Notes: generated by a model not told the origin, from the letters alone. A stretch of 29,246 nucleotides of DNA from Fragilariopsis cylindrus CCMP1102 (GCA_900095095.1 FMBT01000647.1:1-29246); one strand, 5' to 3'; shown: positions 8,927 to 19,606, counted from the first letter of the stretch. A program made the numbers and translations.

Positions 8927-10471
8927 ATGTTTTCGATACACCACAGCAAACAAAATATAAACAGAGTGGACAATACGATACAGAGCAGCAAGAACCAGAA
9001 ACAGGACGCCATTTTATCATTATCTCTATCAACAAACAAGTTACTCACAAACATGGACAAAATCCCCTGCTCTTCCGAGGAGAAACCTCTCAGCAAGATG
9101 CTTCAAGTCTCTTGTTCGCTTGATACCAACTCTACCGAATCTACGAGTGCTGCTTCTGGTCTCACAACGCCTCGTAGCAGCAGTAACAACAACAGCTGTG
9201 ATGATCGAGATCCGAAATGGGATAAGTTCTACAAGCATGTGGATACGACCCCTCCAAAAGCCACACGGGGCGCGTCCTACGATGCGATGATTGTTACAGC
9301 AAACAAGCTGCTCAAACTGTCTGAATCGGACGACTTCAAGGACAAAGAATTCGGCTCACTTACAGAGAACCAGCAAGTACTTTTGGTTTTCATGATTGTA
9401 AAAGAGATGCACGTTGCATTTGATTACCTTCGTGAGGCGGCGCGAGCGCTTCTTTCAGCTTTACACACAGATTCACCTAAGTACAAACGAATGATGAGCT
9501 TCGTTCGTCTTGGTGGCGATCGTGTCTGCCCCATTGCTACCATGATGGAACAGAGCTATCCCACCTACATCAAAAAGAATCCAGAGTGGGAGCGGGAGCG
9601 TGCTATTACGATCTTTAAAGCCAGACCCGAAATGAAGCCTTTCATTTACATCCAAACGCACAGTTCCTACGTATGCGCGTTTGTTGCATGTGCGGCCTTG
9701 CTTCATTACTGTTCCTACAACGGGGAGAATGACACAGAAGTTTTCAAATTGAATGTGTCGCGATACATCCGTGATGAGGTCTGTGGAAAAATGATCGCGA
9801 ATTTTACCCTGACGGATATGATGGGTGCCTATCTCCACAAAGTGCTTGCTGCCCTACTTAAGAGCTTTGGTATCATGGGTGATAACCCCCAAGAAATTGA
9901 GCAAATCAGCACGTATCAAAACAATGAATACCTTACCTATCTGAATTTGGAAGAAATTCTAAAGTATGGTCGCCCTGTTGTTTTTTCCATTGAAGTTCTC
10001 CCAGGTTTTGAAAACTATGACCGACAAAAATTCACGGGAGAAGTATCAGACTACTACCTGGACGAAAATAACAAACGCGGCGAGGGACCAGAAGACCGAG
10101 TTTACCATGCTGTCCTGTGCATTGGTATCAAGCCGCGCAATGGCAAACAACCTCCAATGCTGCTCGTTCAAGATTCTACTTCAAGCCGACCCTTCTTTTC
10201 CATCGGGATGGATCTCCTAATGTCTATGGAACTGCGATATCTGCAGTTTTGTACCGCTCGGGTAGAGTGGAAATTAAATCAGAACAAGGACTACACCATG
10301 ACTCCAGAAACAAGATCGCTGATGTGTGGTTCCCCCATGTCAGTTACTGACAGTGGCGTTCCTCGTATTGTCATTCCTGAGGAACCTGCACACGAGAGAC
10401 CGGATATGAGCCCCTATTATGACATGGTCAAGGTGGACAAAGATGGACCATGTCTTTGCTATGAAATCTAG
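8927..10471 (+). CDS. Unrecognised protein with possible papain-like catalytic residues
   Basis: A single uninterrupted frame of 514 codons from the first ATG (8927). The frame is open upstream to 8879 but without an ATG; the ATG at 9053 is an alternative start. The first 90 or so residues are Ser/Thr/Asn-rich and probably disordered. A helical region follows (about 120-200), then IQTHSSYVCAFVACAALL with Gln243 and Cys250, and later VYHAVLCIGI with His394 and LLVQDSTSSRP with Asp416. Gln-Cys, then His in a hydrophobic HAVL strand, then Asp/Asn on the next strand is the arrangement of papain-fold cysteine peptidases (C1, C39). The spacing from Gln to Cys is 7, against 6 in papain. Function as a peptidase is inference; the protein could be an inactive relative or unrelated. 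No signal peptide or membrane segment is seen. The 3' end converges with the 10846 gene. Confidence 0.7.
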   Translation: MFSIHHSKQNINRVDNTIQSSKNQKQDAILSLSLSTNKLLTNMDKIPCSSEEKPLSKMLQVSCSLDTNSTESTSAASGLTTPRSSSNNNSCDDRDPKWDKFYKHVDTTPPKATRGASYDAMIVTANKLLKLSESDDFKDKEFGSLTENQQVLLVFMIVKEMHVAFDYLREAARALLSALHTDSPKYKRMMSFVRLGGDRVCPIATMMEQSYPTYIKKNPEWERERAITIFKARPEMKPFIYIQTHSSYVCAFVACAALLHYCSYNGENDTEVFKLNVSRYIRDEVCGKMIANFTLTDMMGAYLHKVLAALLKSFGIMGDNPQEIEQISTYQNNEYLTYLNLEEILKYGRPVVFSIEVLPGFENYDRQKFTGEVSDYYLDENNKRGEGPEDRVYHAVLCIGIKPRNGKQPPMLLVQDSTSSRPFFSIGMDLLMSMELRYLQFCTARVEWKLNQNKDYTMTPETRSLMCGSPMSVTDSGVPRIVIPEEPAHERPDMSPYYDMVKVDKDGPCLCYEI

Positions 10472-10556
10472 GGCCCTTTTGGGGGTGATGCCGCCAATTC
10501 GTGTAAATACCTCCCCAAGACGCGGCTAGTGGTACAAGCAAGTGCAGTGATTTGTT

Positions 10557-10641
10557 ATATGGGTTTTGTTTTGAAGAGGTGTGATCAACTCAAACTATTG
10601 ATCACCTTAGCTACCACACCTATTCGGGCGAAAGCCCATAT
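10557..10641 (+). other. Hairpin-forming inverted repeat downstream of the papain-like gene
   Basis: Three nested pairs match in order: ATATGGG (10557) with CCCATAT (10635), AGGTGTG (10577) with CACACCT (10615), and TGATCAA (10582) with TTGATCA (10598). It begins about 85 bp after the stop codon, so it probably lies in the 3' untranslated region. It could help 3' end formation or RNA stability, or be a small decayed MITE. The rest of 10472-10845 shows no gene that I trust. Confidence 0.6.
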
Positions 10642-10845
10642 AGCTACAATAACAATAATAATATGTATATTAAATAAATGTACAATTTCAAAAAATGAAT
10701 GATTTTAGTTCGGATCGATCAATTGTTGCTCATTATTGCACTACTGAATTCATTCGTAAGAATTTAGAATCAAACCTACGGTGTAAACATTCTAACTGTC
10801 CTAAATTAATAAATATCGGAGAAAGATTGGACTACTACAACGAGT

Positions 10846-11868
10846 TTAAGGAATTCCTGCAAGAGCATTCATTATGATCACTGAATTCACGCACCATTCC
10901 TTGGATGGGGTGACCTTGCGAGGATCAAGATCTAGCTCGCCAGGAGATTGGTCGACTTGAATCACTCTATTGTCCTCCCATCCCAAAGTCATGAGTGCTT
11001 GGACGCATACAGCTGCAATATGTTCCCGGTAGACTGTTTTGTTCTCTTCGACCGGCAACAGTTCTTCGACCGAATTCGCTCTGGATATTTTCAGATCCGA
11101 TTGAATTCCTTTCTTAAACGTAAAGCTTTTGATATTCTCGAGCCTTCCCACGGGACGAATATAGGTGTACGGTACTTCTGATTCCTCCAATAACTGAAGG
11201 TATTTGTCTCCTACAAAGCCGTTGTCGAACTCTGCGTCGGTTTCAATGACTACCAAATGGCGCAACATGTTCGAGTTTTTGCACGCTGCCAGTGTGTTGT
11301 TGAATACATTGGCCGAATATTCGGGATCGTCCATTAAAGCGGATGTGGCCGACCTGGGTTGATCCATGTAAAATTCTTTGGTTTTGTCATTCGGACCCTT
11401 TCCGTATGTTCCACTCGTGACCGACACGGTCTTGAAACAGTATCGAGTGGCCACAATCGCAGCATCGAAGCCACCGATTTTCGATTCAATACTTTCGGCC
11501 GACATCATATCCGTTGGTCGGATAAAAGTCTCGCCTGCCTGGGCAAGGACAAAATTACCGCTCAAAACGCCATTGAGACCCGCAGAACCAGAAGCCGTGG
11601 CCACAATGGCTCTCGGTGCTCCGATTCCAGCGATACCCGTGCCGTACAATGAACCAGCACGCTGTAGAAAACCGAAAACACATGCACCCATATACCCCCC
11701 TGCGCCGAACACGGCAATTTTTTTCTTCTCGAAGGGCTTGGCCGCCGATCCTTTGTTGATGGACGAAGTGGACATCGTCAGAGAGAATCCCAGGCATCCG
11801 TTATTGTTCGTGCTCACTGCTAAAAGCAGGAACAGTGCGGTGAAACAAGTTGTGAAAATCGAAATCAT
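10846..11868 (-). CDS. NmrA-like / atypical SDR Rossmann protein, plastid-type leader
   Basis: Single-exon frame of 340 codons. Residues 1-27 form a hydrophobic signal peptide ending GCLG-F-S, with Phe28 at the expected +1 position of a diatom plastid leader; the following Ser/Thr/Lys-rich stretch fits a transit peptide. KKIAVFGAGGYMG (about 49-61) is the glycine-rich nucleotide-binding loop of the Rossmann fold. RHLVVIETDAEFDN and VPYTYIRPVGRLENI match strands seen in NmrA-like and atypical short-chain dehydrogenase proteins, where the R-P turn closes the cofactor site. No classical YxxxK active site is evident, so it may be a redox sensor or isomerase-like enzyme, not a standard dehydrogenase. 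The substrate is unknown. The start ATG is the first in frame and gives the full leader. Codon use and lack of introns look normal. Confidence 0.75.
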   Translation of the reverse strand: MISIFTTCFTALFLLLAVSTNNNGCLGFSLTMSTSSINKGSAAKPFEKKKIAVFGAGGYMGACVFGFLQRAGSLYGTGIAGIGAPRAIVATASGSAGLNGVLSGNFVLAQAGETFIRPTDMMSAESIESKIGGFDAAIVATRYCFKTVSVTSGTYGKGPNDKTKEFYMDQPRSATSALMDDPEYSANVFNNTLAACKNSNMLRHLVVIETDAEFDNGFVGDKYLQLLEESEVPYTYIRPVGRLENIKSFTFKKGIQSDLKISRANSVEELLPVEENKTVYREHIAAVCVQALMTLGWEDNRVIQVDQSPGELDLDPRKVTPSKEWCVNSVIIMNALAGIP

Positions 11869-12379
11869 TCTCGCTGGAATACGTGATAGTGCGAATGGAA
11901 ACTAGATCGACTCCAGTAATCCAGATTGGGCTTGACTTTTAATTCTCGTGAAGATGTTCAAGCCGATGTGTATGATGTGATCATCATCTGTCGCGTTTCG
12001 GTGGATCCACGTATCCTGGGCCCTGCGAGTTGGAAAGCATTCTTGATTCATTTTTTGTCTTCCGACGAATTCAATTTAATTATAATTGTGAGAAAGCGAG
12101 GACAGGACGTCTCTTTTCACTTGAGTATCTTCCCCCTAATTACTTTTCTCACTAATTGAGTTCCCCGTTTTTAATAACTAGAAATTTTATTTATCTATTG
12201 CACCGCGCTAACATACACTAATAGCTAAGAAGTAGTAGTATTTTACTTCTACTAATGGAGAGTGGTTCCAGTCCTAGGTGGGCTAAAAAGTTTTGGTTTT
12301 AGACAATGTACAATTAAATCTTCATTGTGCATTTTTTTTTAACATGAAGCATCGCGTGAATCCAAATTGTTTCGCCGTG
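11869..12379. other. Intergenic, no gene seen
   Basis: Upstream region of the Rossmann-protein gene followed by AT-rich DNA. There is a small direct and inverted TAGTAG/TTCTACTA pattern near 12230-12255. No open frame has a recognisable product. Confidence 0.5.
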
Positions 12380-12557
12380 ATGAATTTTGTTAGGAATTTT
12401 GTGCAGGCCTTCTTGTGTTGATGCCTTAGCCAAAGTCTTCTCATGTTCTCTGCAAGCACAGTTCATGTTATTTATTGTGCTTGCAGAAACCATGAAAGGA
12501 ATTCAGCTGAGGCATCAACACAAGAAGGCCTACACAAATTCGTCACAAAATTCGTTG
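12380..12557. repeat. Long imperfect hairpin (about 80-bp arms)
   Basis: The left arm (12380-12460) and right arm (12476-12557) are reverse complements with a loop of about 15 nt. The best block is AGGCCTTCTTGTGTTGATGCC with its complement at about 12506-12527, and the inner block TGCAAGCACA pairs with TGTGCTTGCA. The outer block GAATTTTGT pairs with ACAAAATTC. It lies just upstream of a retroelement remnant. It could be a MITE or a transcribed foldback able to make double-stranded RNA. Confidence 0.8.
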
Positions 12558-12624
12558 AGTTGAAAAATTAGCGCGCAGGTTACCATGTATAAGCTGGCAC
12601 ATACATTGGCATTCATCAAATTAA

Positions 12625-13766
12625 AGGAATCCAATGGATGCACAAGTACTGCATCAAGAAACTACCCACAGGAGAGCAAGTCCACAAAAGAGACCACCTT
12701 CATGACCAACTGTGCGCATCATGATGGGAAACAATAGATGATGATGATCATCTCTTTACTTGCAACAAAAGAAGGAGACACAGGACCAAAATTACCAAAC
12801 AAATAAACAGAATGAGAGATAATGTAGATGAAAACCTATGTGCCATACTACAGGAGGGAATAATGACATACTTTAAAGGAGAATCAATCCGGGAAGCTAT
12901 GATACGAATCAAATGACAGGAAGGATATGAACAATACGGCCTACTCATAGAAGAGCAAGAAGAAATAGGATGGGACAATCTACTAAGAGGGAAATTCACG
13001 AAACAATGGAAAATACAACAGACAACATACACAAACAGAAGAAAACTACAGCAACCAAGGTTGCATGCAAAGAAGCAGAGAAAGAAGAAAAGACAAGAAG
13101 AACAATACAAGAAAATGACCAGGGTAAGAAGACAACAATAACTACAGAACGCTTCCAAGCATTCTTCAAATCAATAGTACCCATCATAGTAGAATTATGG
13201 AAAGAAAGATGCGTTGACAGAACAACACCAGTAATAGGAGGAAGAATAGCAGCAGAATATGATTCCTTATCAAAGCAAATCTCACACTTATATACACAGA
13301 AAGAAATGGTATTACCAGAAGATGAACTGAAGATATTCAATGAACCAATCAATGTGAGGCTAGTAGAGACAAACCAACAAATGAAAAAGTGGATAAACAG
13401 ATGGAAAACGGTAATAGACCACAGCATGATAAGAGTGAAGGAACTAGCAAAAGACAACAGCAAGCCATATGGAAACATTTCACAGCTAACAAACCAGCAA
13501 AGACTACAGTATCACGGAAAACATCCACGAGAACAACAACAAAGAAAATGTCAAATAATCCATTGACAAACATGTTCACTAGACTACGAAAGAAACAATC
13601 ATCCAGCAGAGTATCACCAGTCCTGAAAGCAAGATACAAAATGAATAGCCTTATGTCCACACTGTATGAAAAATTGGGGAAAAAGAGATCAACTAGCAGA
13701 GCAACAACAGTATTAGACGTTGAGACACAAACTATTGCAGATAGATTTGGAGATGAACCAAAGTAA
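12625..13766 (+). pseudogene. Remnant of a reverse-transcriptase element, C-terminal part
   Basis: A coding-like signal moves through all three forward frames. The first stretch contains DDDHLFTCNKRRRHRTKI and then GYEQYGLLIEEQEEIGWDNL followed by LRGKFTKQWKIQQ (about 12923-13010). The second contains FQAFFKSIVPIIVELWKERC (about 13155-13215), and the third, ending at 13766, contains NMFTRLRKKQ. Stop codons lie at the start, and frame changes fall near 13130 and 13450-13500. The pattern of a Cys-rich piece, IGWDNLLRG, a Trp-rich segment and an LW-x-x-R helix is what I recall from the region after the reverse transcriptase in diatom retroelements. This is recall, not a search. The strongly A-rich codon use differs from the host genes. 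The minus-strand frames here are shadows. Confidence 0.5.
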
Positions 13767-16722
13767 ACAAACAAATAGTATAGATAAATAATAGGCAGGT
13801 CGATCGTTGACTCACTGTCTTTCTATGCCTTTGAGGAGCGAAGCGGCAGCTTTTAAATAACAAGTTATGTATAGCTCTCCATGGGGGCTAATATTTGGAA
13901 AAATCACCAATTGTATTGGAAAGAAAAGTAATGATTATCATGCACCAATGCAGGAAAAAGAGAACCATGCCTCTCCAACACATTGGTACGCTGATACTAG
14001 AGACACCCTGTGTCCAATCCATTATTACACATGGAATCAACCTACCGCCCACAAACTCGGACCGTTTCAGTAGAAGCTATTGAATATTGAATGCATTTCT
14101 AGGTATATAAACTTGCTTCTCTACTAACTACAAAGAGACACCCATTGAATCAAAAAGGATGAATAATGAAACAACGCACACCCACCGCTACCTCTCCACC
14201 ACATTGACAGTCAAAGTACTTGAACTTGCTGGTTATACAGGACATTATCAATCACGGAATCAAACTAACACCCAGGGTGTTCATCTCCTATTTTAGTGGT
14301 ATTTTGCGAGTGTTAACAGAGATGAGTTTAAAGTCGGAATAGTCAGCTATAAATATCTACGTACAGATGTTAGATCACTGGGTGAAATCAAATTAGATTA
14401 CAGTCCAGCAATCATCCTATTCTAATAATGTGGTACATAACTGGATAAGAATCTGATATTTATGGTAAGATAAGTTGCTGCTACTAAATGCTTCAAGTCT
14501 TCTTTTTGGCACACATTTAACCACAAAGTGGGGGCTGTGGCGGAGCAAAATTGGAGAGAAAGCAGTAGATATTTTTTGTTGTGCTGCTCCATTGTGCGTG
14601 AACAAGCTCATGTTGCATATGGTACAGTAGTAGCATGGCCAGTAGAAGCACATTTGTCACAATTGGAAAAGCCTGTTCAACCAATAAGTTTCTTGACATT
14701 AAAGGAAGTAATTACTGCGAATTTAGAAAACATGCTTGTGACCATTTGTCTAGAGATAGCTAGAATAAGCAGATTTCTGTAGGAATAAGTGAAATCTGTG
14801 GACTTATCTGCAAACTTGTCATTTTTATTTTTCGTGTCAACAATTTTGAGATTTTAAGGAGGACAAAAAATAGTTCACTACTGCTACAAAGAAATTCTAA
14901 CGAACAACATAGTGGAAATGTAGGAAAAAAAGTCAGCAGGACCACTAGTGCACTTCAAATGGAGGTACAATTATAGTGCCATGTGGGTGGAGAGGCCTGG
15001 AATCAATTTTCTCTGTAGTAATAATTGCATTATTTTCATTCCTTGACCTGATAGGAGTCCTAACCATCATAATTCTTGCATTCCTCCCCTGATTCCGTCA
15101 CCATAGACCATCCATCTTCTACTTTAATCCGAGTCAGATTGAATTTATATGATTTCTTGGGCAATTTTCAGTATGACAGGTACTGCACTGAAAAGCGTAT
15201 CAAATCTGATTCAATCTCAGGCCTTCGTGTTGAGTATATTCAATATTTCTGTTGATTGGCAATTACTTCTGGTCAATGATCTCTTTTAAATGACACACAC
15301 GTAAAAGGTCTATTCCATAATGAAGGAGCGTGTATCACTTTAAATCTGCGACCAACAAACGTCGAGTTGAATGTTTTCTTAACATAACATTTTGATTTCC
15401 ATCCAACGTTCTTTCGATATCCTTTTTCTCAATAGTAATTAAGGTGCGGAGTGATCGGATCTAGAAACTAGCCCTTGTATGCGGGTTAAAGTCGTACATT
15501 TGACCTGGGCTTTATTCTCAATGAAGCTAAAGTGACATGATCATCCGCTGAAACTTCCTCAGAACAACTCATGAATTCCAGCTTGGACTAAAGTTTACTT
15601 TGGGAAGACACTTTGTCCTTGGCGTTGACTACAGTATTCAATCTATCCTTGTTGTCCTTCTGATTTTTAGTGTAAGCTCTCTTACAATTATAACTATTGC
15701 GTTTCTTTTGAGGGAAGCAATCTTAGCACGGGCCTTTCAGATCTTCAAACAGCAGCTGTTCAGTCAGGCCTTCTCCTGCTTTTATTAACATGGAAAATCT
15801 AACCAGTCGTACGATCATAAAATTAGATGCTAATTAGACATCGGTACGACAATTGCTTCAGTGTTGCTTGAGATTTCATAAGCTGAGGCCTGTTGCGTTA
15901 GATAAATTGATTGTAGACTTCGTGATCAAACAAAGCTTTTTTTCTTCATTCAAGGTGCAAAGCTTGGATTTTGAAGGTTGGCAGTGACCATTTATTTATT
16001 CCCGCAGAAATCAATAAAATGTAGTTGTCTTCAATCTGCTCTCTTAGTTTCCACTTTATCCATGCGAGTCATAGTTTTAGACGGTCTTTCCGACATGGAC
16101 CACTTTTTTCCACCCTCTTTTCCAAAATCGAAACACCGTATTCACACTTTGTCTTAGGTCTAAATCAGAATCAAAACGTACGGCGCCTTCAACTGCTAAT
16201 AACGTTCTCATTTCAACCTCCCATTTTTGACTAATTATATGAAGAGGTGTTGCTCTACCAAAGGTAGGTCAAAATCGGGCTATCATCGGACTCCATCGGC
16301 GCCTGGACATGAATTAATCTTCGATCAAGGGGAAGATTTGACTTTGTCAATCATTGTCGGGCAAACTTTGTGCAAGAACACCATTCTGACCGCTTTTGCT
16401 CTTAAGTCAAAAAAATTGTAAACTGATGGAGAACTTCAGACAACCTTAAAATGCGGTCCAAGGTTATAACATTTTGTTTCAACAGGTATAGGTGGGATCC
16501 GATTTTTTCTTTACTTATGCTTTTGCACAGGCAAGCATTTTCAAAGACGAGTTCTTCCTTTAGAAAAGGTGCTAGGCACAAAAAAAACAGTTCGTTTGCA
16601 CCTACAAAACGATTCTTCGTCCGATATGAAATCTGAGCCTATCTCATAGTACCATGGAGGGCTATTGACATTTTATAAAGCTATTAGCTGGCCTCATGGT
16701 CGCGACACTAAACTAATCTGTT
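13767..16722. other. Gene-poor region, nothing certain
   Basis: About 3 kb of AT-rich DNA. Short open frames (for example 14528-14782 and 15600-15788) have no recognisable motif and no splice-supported extension. No RNA gene or clear transposon end was seen. A GC-richer stretch at 13798-13850 directly follows the reverse-transcriptase remnant and may be its 3' untranslated region. Confidence 0.5.
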
Positions 16723-16957
16723 ATAAAGTGATGATTCGCAGTACTTTAGATCGGTTTGGCCATGTGAATATGCTAGATTTGACATTGAAACATGTAATTG
16801 CGTCGCAGCGAGCTTCGTTTTCCGACCTGACACGCAACAGCATTGGAATAAAGTGATGAGTCGCAGCACTTTAGATCGGTTTTGCCATGTGAATATGCTT
16901 ACTTGGCAGTGAAAACAAGTTATCGTGTCGCTCAGCGAGCTTGGTTCCTCGACCTGA
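16723..16957. repeat. Tandem duplication of about 110-125 bp
   Basis: Copy 1 runs from about 16723 to 16830 and copy 2 from 16848 to 16957, offset 125 bp at the start. Both begin ATAAAGTGATGA and share TTTAGATCGGTTT, CCATGTGAATATGCT, CAGCGAGCTT and GACCTGA. Point differences and small indels show an old duplication. No function is apparent. Confidence 0.85.
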
Positions 16958-17639
16958 TTTCTCCTTTGATTACCGGGTTTGCAACCTCACGTGGTCCTTA
17001 TAGATTAAAAAGGAACGCTGCATGGGATTTCAAACGGAACGAAAAGGTAAAGAAATTCCATAGGACAGCAAATAGGCGGTGTCTTCGTTTAGAAATGTTA
17101 CCTCCACTTCCAGCGCTTTCTTATAATAATTTTTCAACCGTAGTTATCTTTCCCGTATTTTCATTGGTCTCTCACGTACGAAAGGTGTCGAACATTGCTG
17201 GTGCTTTCATCACTCAGTCACCGTCTCACGGTATAGACCCACACCTATTGTGCATAAAAACAATACAGAAGAATGGTAGAAAGCCAACCTTTTATTGAGA
17301 GCCATTCGAGACGGATGAAACTTGATATATCTGTAGAAGCTTCTGTTGACCAACAACATATTACAAACATAATCTATTCGAACTAGAAAAATAGCCAGCA
17401 GCTTTTAGAGTAGACATGCCGTTGACAACACAATAGGTTACAAAAGTGGTACTGTAAGAAAAATGGCAGGAGGCATAGTAAAGTAACCAAGTGTGACATT
17501 CGAACCATAATATAGAGCTTAATGTTGAAGAAGTGGACTATGTACACAAGGACTATTGTTACCGAGTCTGTGGATCTACTTTTTGCCCTTAGGCTTCCTC
17601 AGCAGTAAATTGTGACCTACAAAACAGTACGTATTGATT
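16958..17639. other. Intergenic, no gene seen
   Basis: The open frame 16882-17298 starts inside the second copy of the tandem duplication and has no recognisable motifs, so I do not call it a gene. The rest is AT-rich and featureless. Confidence 0.45.
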
Positions 17640-18442
17640 GTAGTATAGAGAGATTGGGTAAATAGTAAATAGTAAATAAGTACTGTCGTGGATGGAAGAT
17701 TGTGGTTGGTCCAATAGGGAACATTTGTATTCCGAAAAAACTGACGGAGCACCATCCTGGGTGGCCCAGTGAAAATACTTTATTAAGTTGGGAGCAAACT
17801 GCATCATTTTCAGCATTGCCTAGAAGGATGGAATACAGAGGCTATCTTTTGGAAGTATTCTTTTGAATCCATCTACTTTCCCGTGTATTAATTCTATAAA
17901 GAATTCGTGGTCCTCCTTTGAAAATGCTTCTTGTAGCTTGTTGTTGAAGACTTTGCAAACCCATCTGAAGTTTTTTTCGTTGAGTACTACTGCTTCTAAT
18001 TCTGTAAGCTCTTTGTACGTTTCTTTCCTAACAAGGTGGTTGCTCAAACATCTGTTTGTATATTGTTCTATCTCCAGGATACACAGTCCCAAGTTCTTAT
18101 CTGCTGCTACAATAATAAATCTCCTTTTCCTTTCTTATTGTTCGCAGTAGTTTAATCTTTGTTTTATCTAGGTTTCCTACGTGAGGTCTTTTCTGGAATG
18201 CCTTTCTAGTTGCTTCTTCGAATTTGTTAGATGCTTTCTCTATTTTCCTTGGTGCTTTGTCCAACTGCAAGTACTTTCTCTTATAATATACAGTTTTGGG
18301 TTGTAAGTTCTTTTTGTATCATAGTCAGGGAACTCTATAAACTTTACCCGCATCAAACGTCTCAGTCTGTTGAAATCAATGGGTGCTTTATCTTTCTTTG
18401 GCGGTATTGATAAGCCAAATCCCAGGCCAGGTTAATACCCAA
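17640..18442 (-). pseudogene. Remnant of a reverse-transcriptase element, N-terminal part
   Basis: Read on the minus strand from about 18430, the frame gives GLGFGLSIPP, then IDFNRLRRLMRVKFIEFPDY and TYNPKLY. After a frame change it gives LDKAPRKIEKASNKFEEATRK, and after another IIVAADKNLGLCILEIEQYT from about 18118. The last stretch stays open to a stop at 17820 and continues in the same frame beyond it (FAPNLIKYFHWATQDG). The order GLGF..., basic helix, YNPKLY, ADKNLG-x-CI is what I recall from the start of reverse-transcriptase proteins of diatom retroelements, just before the catalytic fingers. No YxDD active site is present, so the copy is truncated as well as frameshifted. It may belong to the same family as the opposite-strand remnant at 12.6-13.8 kb. 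Confidence 0.5.
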
Positions 18443-18640
18443 TATATCAAGTTACTCTTTCGATATCGCTTCCTCATTGTAGCAAATGTTGTGTACTTTA
18501 AGATTGTTTGGACGTGTTGGTAGGTTGATTGGGTTTATCTCTGACGTCAGACTAACTGTTTTGCCATTCTCTGAACTAGTATTCTAGAAAATAGGCTTTT
18601 TTATACAATGATATATATATATTAATTATGAGGTGAGTCT

Positions 18641-18674
18641 ACATTATAGATACCTGTACAGGTATCTATAATGT
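18641..18674. repeat. Perfect 34-bp palindrome
   Basis: ACATTATAGATACCTGT is followed directly by its exact reverse complement, so the whole 34 bp is a perfect palindrome with no loop. It could extrude as a cruciform or mark a joined pair of transposon ends. Confidence 0.97.
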
Positions 18675-18675
18675 A

Positions 18676-18990
18676 ACATGGATTCTAACTAAGGGGAAAG
18701 TAGGATCACAGCTGATCTGAATGTGTAATGGGGAATCAATGAGCGTGGCATAAAGCATTAAAAGAATCCACCCATTTGGTAGAGATCCACACCGACCTGG
18801 AATACCATGATCATAAGACGATTCTAATTTGGGGAAAGTAGGACAGGAACTTGTGGAATGATGTACGCATCTTGGATATCACAGCTGTATCTGAATAAGT
18901 GTATTTGGGGAATGAATAGGAGGTGGCTATATAGCATAAAAAGAACCCACCCCATTCGTAACAATCCGCACCTGCCCGGAATCATGAAGA
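18676..18990. repeat. Diverged tandem duplication of about 140-170 bp
   Basis: Copy 1 (about 18680-18805) and copy 2 (about 18822-18985) share, in order, GATTCTAA, GGGGAAAGTAGGA, TCACAGCTG, ATCTGAAT, GGGGAAT, ATAGCAT/AAAGCAT, CCACCC, and the ATCC-CACC-CC-GGAAT block. Copy 2 has an insertion of about 35 bp after the AAAGTAGGA motif. The 34-bp palindrome lies directly before copy 1. Confidence 0.75.
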
Positions 18991-19606
18991 TTCTAATTAC
19001 ATGCACTAGCCCAAAAGGGGCTAAAAGACGAACATAAGCTTACAATGATTATAACAACGATAACAAATGGTGCTCAAATGCATCTCATCACAAAATAATA
19101 TACACATACAAAATCAAAAAAAAAAAAAAAAAAACACAACACAACAATCAACCAAGTAAAGTCAATGGCCGCAGTGGACGATAGCGGCAGCGGAAGATAG
19201 TGGCAGCGGACGATGATGGCGGCTAATACGAATACAAAAAATATGAATAAGGAAGAGAGACACATCTTCTACCTTATAATAAGTTGTCTTATTAATACAA
19301 TACGATGACAGACAAATGAGTCAGGAGAAGAATGCACAAAGCAAAAAAAGGAGATAAATAAAACAGTAAATGTATAGATTTTGTCTTATCTTCTATTACT
19401 GTTTGTATATCATAGTTTATTTTATTTAATAGTAGTAGCATCGTATCTTGTTTTTTTTAATAGTAGATGTCATTATCGTTGTCGTTGTCTACTACTACTA
19501 CTACTACTCGTATCGTTGTTGTTATCGTGTTCGTGTCAGTATTCATGTATTTGATATATAGATGTACGCAACTATCAATCTCCATGATCTCACACTCTTT
19601 GATCGA
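18991..19606. other. Intergenic with simple repeats
   Basis: Contains a run of 19 A at 19116-19134 and an (ACT)n microsatellite at about 19490-19508. No gene is recognisable. Confidence 0.6.

Noticed and set aside
10695..10877. 60-codon + strand frame with a Cys/His-containing middle
   Set aside because: It overlaps the 3' end of the Rossmann-protein gene, has no upstream support and no recognised family.
12748..13774. Three hydrophobic minus-strand frames rich in Phe, Leu, Ser and Cys
   Set aside because: They are shadows of an A-rich + strand retroelement remnant; the Phe/Leu richness follows from complemented Lys/Glu/Gln codons.
16025..17298. Series of short + strand frames
   Set aside because: They change frame often, have no motifs and cross a tandem duplication. 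I could not link them by splice sites.
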